Assembly (NCBI GenBank): GCA_949298665.1
Contig: CASFXO010000237.1
Span: 1 to 6,456, forward strand
Direction of reading: 5' to 3'
DNA length: 6,456 nt
DNA from: an uncultured Lentisphaeria bacterium
Lineage (GTDB): Bacteria; Verrucomicrobiota; Lentisphaeria; Victivallales; Victivallaceae
The position numbers were made by a program, and so were the translations under genes. Of the stretch, positions 6,347-6,456 are shown in pieces; the first letter of the stretch is position 1, and each line of letters opens with the position of its first letter. Below the pieces are notes generated by a model, which was given only the letters and a program-made list of their open reading frames with translations, was not told where the DNA came from and ran no database searches.

Positions 6347-6456
6347 ATGTCCGATAAAGCGAAACAGCTTGGATGTAATGAATCTATATTGCAGAAGTTC
6401 TATCTACTGATGACCGACATGAGCAATAGTCACAGCAAGGTCTTCTTCATGCGGTA
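6347..6456 (+). CDS. Unidentified protein, first 36 codons only (runs off right edge)
   Basis: An ATG at 6347 opens a frame that reaches the window end without a stop, starting MSDKAKQLGCNESILQKF. AGGG at 6333-6336 lies 10 bases upstream and could serve as ribosome binding site. The segment SDKAKQLGCNESILQKF resembles a helix-turn-helix in its spacing of Ala, Gly and Leu, but this is a weak match and no function is claimed. The frame also reads as plausible protein before the ATG (ITYEDLYQGHPL, from 6311), back to a TAA at 6305-6307. This leaves open a non-ATG start, such as CTG at 6326, or a gene whose original 5' end has been lost. The 60 bases before the frame are purine-rich. It lies just downstream of the terminator at 6205-6247. 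Confidence 0.42.
   Translation, partial: MSDKAKQLGCNESILQKFYLLMTDMSNSHSKVFFMR

Noticed and set aside
5686..6456. CRISPR array or att-site copy of the tRNA 3' end
   Set aside because: No regularly spaced repeat and no second copy of the T-arm/acceptor sequence occur in the window.

Overview
The window looks like chromosomal DNA from a GC-rich carbohydrate-degrading bacterium. The style of the two large secreted proteins and the strong G/C bias of their coding sequence suggest a Victivallis-like member of the Lentisphaerota or a related PVC-group organism. This is inference from protein style; no marker gene is present to prove it.

Layout. Bases 1-247 carry, on the minus strand, the first 82 codons of a membrane protein that runs off the left edge. 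A 194-base AT-richer divergent spacer (248-441) follows, with an imperfect palindrome. Two large plus-strand genes come next and almost certainly form an operon, with only 3 bases between them. The first (442-2874) is a secreted clan GH-A-type glycoside hydrolase with a DUF5060-like domain. The second (2878-5550) is a secreted multidomain protein with a PA14-like domain and a C-terminal region that resembles a degenerate SGNH/GDSL fold. A tRNA-Arg(UCU) gene with its own promoter lies at 5610-5685. After it the composition falls sharply in G/C and there is about 660 bases without a convincing gene, holding an 11-base tandem repeat, inverted repeats and an intrinsic terminator at 6205-6247 whose left arm can also form a second hairpin. 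The window ends in the start of an unidentified short reading frame (from about 6347).

How the parts may work together. The operon pairs an exported putative polysaccharide-cleaving enzyme with an exported non-catalytic-looking beta-sandwich protein, which fits a role in capturing or presenting the same glycan outside the cytoplasm. The substrate cannot be read from the sequence. The right-hand 0.8 kb, directly downstream of a tRNA gene and different in composition, looks like accessory DNA of the kind found at tRNA integration sites, although no integrase or duplicated tRNA end is visible here.
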